The translations under genes were made by a program, and so were the position numbers. A stretch of DNA of 11,080 bases, taken from assembly GCA_003024985.2 (NCBI GenBank), contig PXIH01S0006294.1. One strand, written 5' to 3'. This stretch comes from Euperipatoides rowelli. Taxonomy: Eukaryota; Onychophora; Udeonychophora; Euonychophora; Peripatopsidae. Shown here one piece after another: positions 6,216-11,080 of this stretch (its first letter is position 1; each line of letters opens with the position of its first letter). Under the pieces are notes generated by a model. The model saw nothing but the letters and a program-made list of their open reading frames with translations, ran no database searches and was not told the DNA's origin.

Positions 6216-6743
6216 TTATATTTTAATAGAAACTCCACCTCCAGATGACTTAAATGAACTATTGTGAGTAAAATGAAATGACTTAAAACCTTTCATTTCA
6301 AATGCAAGCAGGTCAGTTTGTTTTAACCAGGTTTCTGTAAAGATTAACATTTGAGGATCATGTAATCCAACATACATCAAATTTATTGTAAAATGACCTT
6401 AGAAAAAAGAATTTTGGTTAACTGGGACAGTTTTTATATGAATAAGCTTATTTTCCGAATGATATTTCTTGCTAAAAGGATGTGAAACTGGACGACAAAA
6501 GCGACGAGAAGAAATAACGTTGATTTGACGGTTGACATTACAATGCTTACATTGAGCAGCTCTAGTGCCTCTTCTAGGGTGGAAAAATTTATAAATTCCA
6601 AATTGTTTTAACATATCATTACCATGAGTCGGAATAGTATCACTCCTTCTAGCATATTTGAACGATAATAAAGCATTACTAGAGTAAGTAATAAGTCCTA
6701 AGTTATTATTTCTTCGGACGCTGGAATAAAAAAGAGCCGCCAT
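6216..6743 (-). pseudogene. LINE A: N-terminal end of a LINE ORF with start of the endonuclease
   Basis: On the minus strand, ATG at 6741-6743 opens a frame of 176 codons, broken by one TAA at 6399-6401 and closed by TAA at 6216-6218. The first ~110 residues are basic and contain HPRRGTRAA, a leader type seen before the endonuclease in some invertebrate CR1/Jockey-like elements. After the stop come FTETWLKQTD (the ETW metal-ligand motif) and SSGGGVSIKI, the first third of an EEP endonuclease domain. The rest of the endonuclease and all of the reverse transcriptase are missing. It differs clearly from LINE B in sequence, so it is a separate element. Confidence 0.75.
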
Positions 6744-6954
6744 TAATAAATTCTTCGCTGATAATTAACTTCAATAGAATATCAGTAACATTTAAATAAT
6801 CAAAGAATGAAGGATCAAATATTACTGGTTCAAACTTCTTGATATATACAGTAATATCACTAATTGATCAATAGAAAACAGGAAAAAAATAAAAATAAAA
6901 CACAATAATTTTAAAGAGATATTAACAAGGCAACTTAATGGCGTCACATCCGGG
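6744..6954 (-). other. Spacer between LINE B 3' end and LINE A start, possible LINE A 5' UTR
   Basis: An AT-rich stretch with no open frame. On the minus strand it lies just after the polyadenylation-like end of LINE B and leads directly into the LINE A start codon, so part of it may be the LINE A 5' untranslated region. No promoter motif is certain. Confidence 0.35.
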
Positions 6955-7406
6955 TATATTTATTTTATTGAAACATAAACCACAGTCCAAAGGACCTATT
7001 ACAGATGAGTTATGTTAGGAAAAGTACAAATTATGAAGACAGTAAAATATATAAAAAGAACACAAAGTAGAAATGAGGAAAATCAACAAGAAATAGATCT
7101 TAATTTGAGATGTATGTATTGTTGATTCTCAAATTAAATGAATTAAATTAAGTTGAATAAAATGGGCTCAAACTAGGTTGTCTGAGGTATACATAATGCA
7201 ATATTTCTGCTAAATTAAAACAGTAAACAAAATAAGCAAAAGTTTGAAAGACAATAGAACAAAAAAAATATATACAGTAATATGATACATATTGAATGTA
7301 ATAAACACATCAAAAGCCCAAAAATAATTCATGGATAGAAGGCTATAGCAAATTGCAATGTTAAATCGTTAAAAGCCAAATGGAAATATTTAATATTATA
7401 TACACA
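6955..7406 (-). other. 3' noncoding region of LINE B
   Basis: This follows the ORF2 stop at 7407-7409 on the minus strand. In another frame the first bases show a PIN-IMRLC stretch like the usual ...SPINRI..LYN ending of these LINE proteins, so the true ORF end is probably a little downstream, past a frameshift. The element closes with overlapping AATAAA motifs at 6959-6969. Confidence 0.6.
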
Positions 7407-10157
7407 AACGCATTATCTAATTAATAGGGTTATAATAGTATTGTTCCTAGAAAAAGGAAGATTAAAAACAATAGGATTTTTGATAAAGTGAATTTCTGAG
7501 GGATGGAAATTAATAGTTTGAGTAAGATCTTTGCAATCAGTATTAGTGGTGATTAAATTATATAGGTAGTTAAGAGAGAAAATAGTTCGCCTATGCTCTA
7601 GAATAGTAAGTTAAAAAAGAATACACAATTCCTGATAAGATAGGCGAATGACATNGATTCGAAATTTTTTAGAGATATATAACAAAAATAGATATTGAAT
7701 ACGCTCCATTTTCCATTTTTCTGTTTTAGAACAATATAAAAGAAGGGGGGAACAGTATTCAAGTATTGGCCGCAATAAGGTGAAGTAGCCTATATCTGGA
7801 TTATTAGTTGGCAATTGTTGACACCATCACATAGTTTTTTAAGAAATTCTAATATGCTAGAGGATTTTAGAACAATTGTATTAATATGGTCAGATAGACT
7901 TAGGCTATGATTAAAGGTAATAGCCAAGTCTTTAATCAAATCAACTCTATCAACAAGAGAGTTAAACCTATAATCAAAGTTTATAGTATTTTTGTTGTTG
8001 GTGTAGGTCATAATCCTCTACTTAGGCTATCATAGTTCAATGACATACCCCAACTGAGGCACCATAAAACCACAGCATTTAAATCTTTTTGCAAAGCCAT
8101 TTAATCCTGTGGGGTATTAATCACTGAATAAATTTTACAATCATCAGCAAATAATAGTATTTGGCCATCTAGACATTGAGCAATATCATTGACGAACAAA
8201 TTGAACAGCAGGGGTCCAATTAATTATCGAGCCCTGACCTACACCAGAGAGAACATTTGATCTGAGTAGTGGTTTCTGATTTTAACAATTTGCTCTCTAT
8301 TGGTCAAATAACTAAAAATGAAACAGGTTTAAATTGGAAAAATTAAAATGTTTTAATTTATGCAATAATAGCCGGTGATCTACGTGATCAAAAGCTTAAT
8401 TTAAAATCCAAATATAATGTATCAACCTGTTTACCCAAAGAAATTGAATCATTAATTTTTTTTCATAAACACCGAGAGATTTGTTAGGGTAGAACAACTT
8501 TTAATGAAGCCATGTTGATAAGGTGTTATGCTATGTTTAGTCTTTTCATACAGTTTGTTATAAAAGACTTATTCAATAACCTTAGATAATAGTGGCAAAT
8601 TTGAGATAGGTCTATAGTTTGTAAAAGGGGATTTGGAACCACTTTTATACTTTGGTAAAACAATTGAAGTGTTTAGACAAGAAGGAAAATAGTCCTGAAG
8701 AGAGGGATCATAAGTTGATAAGATCTTTTAGTATTATGGTGATAGAAGGGAAAATAGTTTTAAAGAGAGATGGTGATATAGAATCAAATGAGATGCCATA
8801 ACTATCTTTTAATTGGTTAACTGCAATTACAAGATCATCGACAGTGATCACAAAAGCTTCTTTTGAGCGATCATTACATTCAGTTATAAAAGGTATATCA
8901 AAAACTTTTAGAGTGATAGTTATTAGAGAAAAACACAGGGCCTGGAATTGGTTTTCTATGTCTATATCGCTAACAAATAATACATTCTCATGAGTCATTT
9001 CATCTGGAATTCTATCTCTAGTACCTGATTTAGAAAATTTTATAGGATTCCATAGTGAGTTGTGATCACCTCAACAACTTGTAGCTGTCAACTGAGTCAG
9101 ATATCTGCTTTTGGTTTGCTTGATTTTTTTTGCAAAGAAAGAGCGTGTTGTACTGAATAATTGATATGAATTTGGCGATAGCTCATCTTTAAGTATTTTA
9201 TGTGTTGTTTTCTTGAAATAAAGTAGTATACTGATCTCAGGGTTAATCCAGGGGAATAGCTTTAGCATATGTTTATTTAAAAATAATTTAGGTGTAGTAA
9301 AATTGGTATTAGTGTTAAGAATATTTAAGAATTTTGAAAATTATAAATCAACATCCAAACTCTTCAGCTCAGCCTACCAATCAGTTTTATACAGCAAATC
9401 ACAAAGTAGTTGAACATTGTTTTTTTTTTTATATAATTTAAGATCAGCTGTGTATAAGCCATATCATCTCTAGCCTCACTCTCAACCTCAATTAACAGAA
9501 CATGCCTGATGGTCTGATCTGAAGATATTGTCACATATGACTGTGTCCACATTGTAGTTAGTAAAAATCAAATCTAGAAAGTTATTATTTCTAGTTGGGT
9601 GGACACGTCTTTGTGCCAAACCAAATGACAAAATAACATTAAGAAAGTATAAAGTTATATCATTTGAAATACCCTGCATGCAAAATATCATAACATAGGA
9701 GATTAAAATTTCCCAATAGTATTACAATAGTATTGGACAGAAACATTTGAAATATATTGGAGAGATAGATCTAAATACAGCAAATCAATAATTTGAGTAG
9801 TTACAGGCGGAGGGAGATATATTAAAATAATATAATATAATACATTTTTCATTTTTAATTCAAGACATAACAGTTAATACTTTTAGAAATAAAAAAATAT
9901 TTTGGTTTTGAGATCAGGATTAACAACAATATCAAGGCCACCACCTCAAGATCCTCTATCTCGACGGTACATCACATAATTTCCTGACAATAAGGCATCA
10001 GTGTAATCAGCATTAAGCCATGTTTCAGTTAATAAATAGGCTATATCGAGCAAAAGTAACCCAAATGTGAAATGCATCAAGGTCTTTAGCTATGCTTCTA
10101 ACATTAAGGTAATACAAGGATATATATGTTTTCTTGTTAATACCAACATAAGAACTC
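7407..10157 (-). pseudogene. LINE B ORF2: endonuclease plus reverse transcriptase, broken
   Basis: Order on the minus strand: a YYLNVRSIAK start region (~10095-10140), ETWL (10015-10026), a DR..GGG segment (~9945-9965), GNFN (9702-9713) where active enzymes have GDFN, an NNFLDLIFTN stretch and SDH (9509-9517). Then comes the PWINPEI linker (~9233-9253). The RT domain has NYRPIS-like remains (~8590-8620), motif A YLDFK (~8401-8430), GVGQGS (8229-8246), GPLLFNLFVNDI, the FADD active site (8140-8151), a KDLAITF block (~7915-7940), and LLRPILEYCSP (~7745-7780). A C-terminal tail passes a TAA at 7611-7613 and ends at 7407. Multiple frameshifts and stops lie throughout. The motif set fits Jockey/CR1-type elements that nick DNA and copy their own RNA at the target. 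Confidence 0.85.
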
Positions 10158-10208
10158 AAAGGACAACAAATAGATAAATAATGTCCCTACCATAGTACTC
10201 AATATTTG

Positions 10209-10620
10209 CTATTGTTTATGTTTATTATGCACAAAATCAGATTGACTGACTTCACCAGGACCAGACACTGATCTTGCAGGAGAATTACAATTTGCATCAA
10301 TAATTTGATTTTTTTTTAACGTCATCAGACAGTCTATTGTAGCAAAATGTCTCATCATCAATGTTAACAGTACAAAGGTTAAATCGCATTGGTTTATTAA
10401 CATCTTTAAAAGTTTTTTTTTTTTTGAGCTGTTATGATATTTTTTGGCAGATGTTGCTTAAGCTTAAAGGGGTTCCCTTAAGTCTTATAGACTGTTTAAG
10501 TATCTGGTCTTTAACTTGTTTTGACGTGAACTTAATCAAAATAGGCCGACATTTATCAGGAACAAACACACCCAAACTAAAAGATTCAACTATAACATCT
10601 ATTGTGAAATGATGAAAAAA
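10209..10620 (-). pseudogene. LINE B ORF1 C-terminal remnant
   Basis: On the minus strand a frame running from 10620 to a TGA at 10297-10299 contains DKCRPILIKFTSKQVKDQIL followed by RLKGTPLSLS, interrupted by one TAA near 10434. The R-P-I-x-V/I-K-F-x-S then LKG-x-x-x-x-I/L pattern is the C-terminal nucleic-acid-binding region of many LINE ORF1 proteins, related to the L1 ORF1 and FP25-like groups. The last ~30 residues, with a shift of frame, run to 10209. ORF1 proteins coat the element RNA. The N-terminal part is missing, so the element is 5'-truncated at about 10620. Confidence 0.65.
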
Positions 10621-10769
10621 AACAACAATAGATGCAGCAATATCATATAATTATAGGATTGGATAGTTTAATTTTGCTTTATGGTTTATTGCATCTTCAA
10701 CGGCATATAGCCAATTACAGAGAGCAAATGATATTTTAAAGTTGCAAATAATAGAAAAATAGATGTTAA
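10621..10769 (-). other. 3' noncoding end of LINE C
   Basis: On the minus strand this follows the LINE C stop codon and holds an AATAAA at 10685-10690, then AT-rich sequence up to the truncated LINE B start. No other feature is recognisable. Confidence 0.45.
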
Positions 10770-11080
10770 TTATATAGAATCAGAATAAATAGTAGTTAGT
10801 AATACTTTAATCATTTCTTTAAATTGAGAGATTGGTATAAATGGCGTAATACTATATTTGTTAAACAATTTGGAGGACCTGATTATTACATTGAAGTCTT
10901 GTTAATTATTAATTGATATTGGTATATTGAAAGTATATAGGTTCCTAGTTGATCGATTAGGTACATTGAAGGAGATAGATGTTCCTAGTTGTTGATTATC
11001 CATATAACCATGTATAGTTCTATACAAAAACATTAGATCAGTTTTAATTCTTCTGGTTTCAAGTGATTGAAAATTGAATA
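10770..11080 (-). pseudogene. LINE C: C-terminal end of a third LINE reverse-transcriptase ORF (partial)
   Basis: One minus-strand frame enters from the right edge and ends with TAA at 10770-10772, with a single internal TAA near 10908. It contains QSLETRRIKTDLMFLYRTIHG, then SFNVPNRSTRNLYTFNIP, and after the stop SSKLFNKYSITPFIPISQFKE. Known of the family: a LE.RR..DL..LYK...G block, an F..P...TR....F.IP block and a ..LFN...I..FK..L tail close the ORF2 of CR1/Jockey-like elements. The catalytic part lies outside the window. Its sequence differs from the same region of LINE B (7407-7620), so it is a distinct element lying head to tail upstream of it. Confidence 0.75.

Larger units (their letters stand above)
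6955..10620 (-). mobile_element. LINE B: Jockey/CR1-like non-LTR retrotransposon, 5'-truncated and decayed
   Basis: This is a near-complete element on the minus strand. It has an ORF1 remnant (10209-10620), an ORF2 with endonuclease and reverse transcriptase (7407-10157), a ~450-bp 3' noncoding region and an end carrying two overlapping AATAAA signals (6959-6969). The 5' part is missing. No target-site duplication could be recognised. Many stops and frameshifts show that it is inactive and old. Confidence 0.85.

Noticed and set aside
10361-10612. 83-codon plus-strand frame
   Set aside because: It is antisense to the LINE ORF1 RPILIKF...LKGT region, which is the recognisable product.
10887-11001. 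Apparent degenerate 36-40-bp tandem repeats with GTTCCTAGTTG blocks
   Set aside because: The stretch encodes the SFNVPN...TFNIP region of the LINE C reverse-transcriptase tail. The quasi-repeat is explained by similar codons in that conserved block.

Overview
The window reads as AT-rich animal DNA (most likely an arthropod or another invertebrate; the species cannot be fixed from sequence alone). It holds no intact host gene and no bacterial-type signal. It is a graveyard of decayed mobile elements that also contains an old copy of a virus gene. Almost everything recognisable has its coding strand on the minus strand.

Left part (1-3481). A short plus-strand reading-frame tail at the left edge is followed by a 193-bp inverted-repeat element (246-438). 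Next comes the most notable content: about 2.1 tandem copies of a partitivirus-like RNA-dependent RNA polymerase (RdRp) gene, a non-retroviral endogenous viral element. Read on the minus strand, the longest copy runs 2790->1726, a second copy missing its N-terminus runs 1535->689, and a stub lies at 510->449. Each unit carries the same 3' noncoding segment with a short poly(A)-like tract. Immediately upstream of the longest copy, on the same strand, is a broken endonuclease/exonuclease/phosphatase (EEP) domain like that of LINE retrotransposons (3481->2815).

Middle (3482-6743). Noncoding AT-rich DNA with a 19-bp tandem repeat is followed by an unidentified open segment (3777-4042) and a patch of ambiguous bases. 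Then come a broken Ty3/gypsy gag-protease fragment (4068-4968), two 83-bp direct repeats around an unexplained 353-bp spacer, the N-terminal DNA-binding part of a pogo/Tigger-like transposase (5588-6124), and the 5' coding end of a LINE (LINE A, 6216-6743).

Right part (6744-11080). A nearly full-length, heavily mutated Jockey/CR1-like LINE (LINE B, 6955-10620) has an ORF1 remnant, an ORF2 with endonuclease and reverse transcriptase, and a 3' end with AATAAA. Upstream of it lies the C-terminal end of a third LINE (LINE C, 10770-11080), cut by the window edge.

No genes here work together as a pathway. The shared theme is a one-directional pile of retroelements, a transposase and a viral fossil. 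That resembles insect loci which produce antisense piRNAs, but this is inference and needs small-RNA data.
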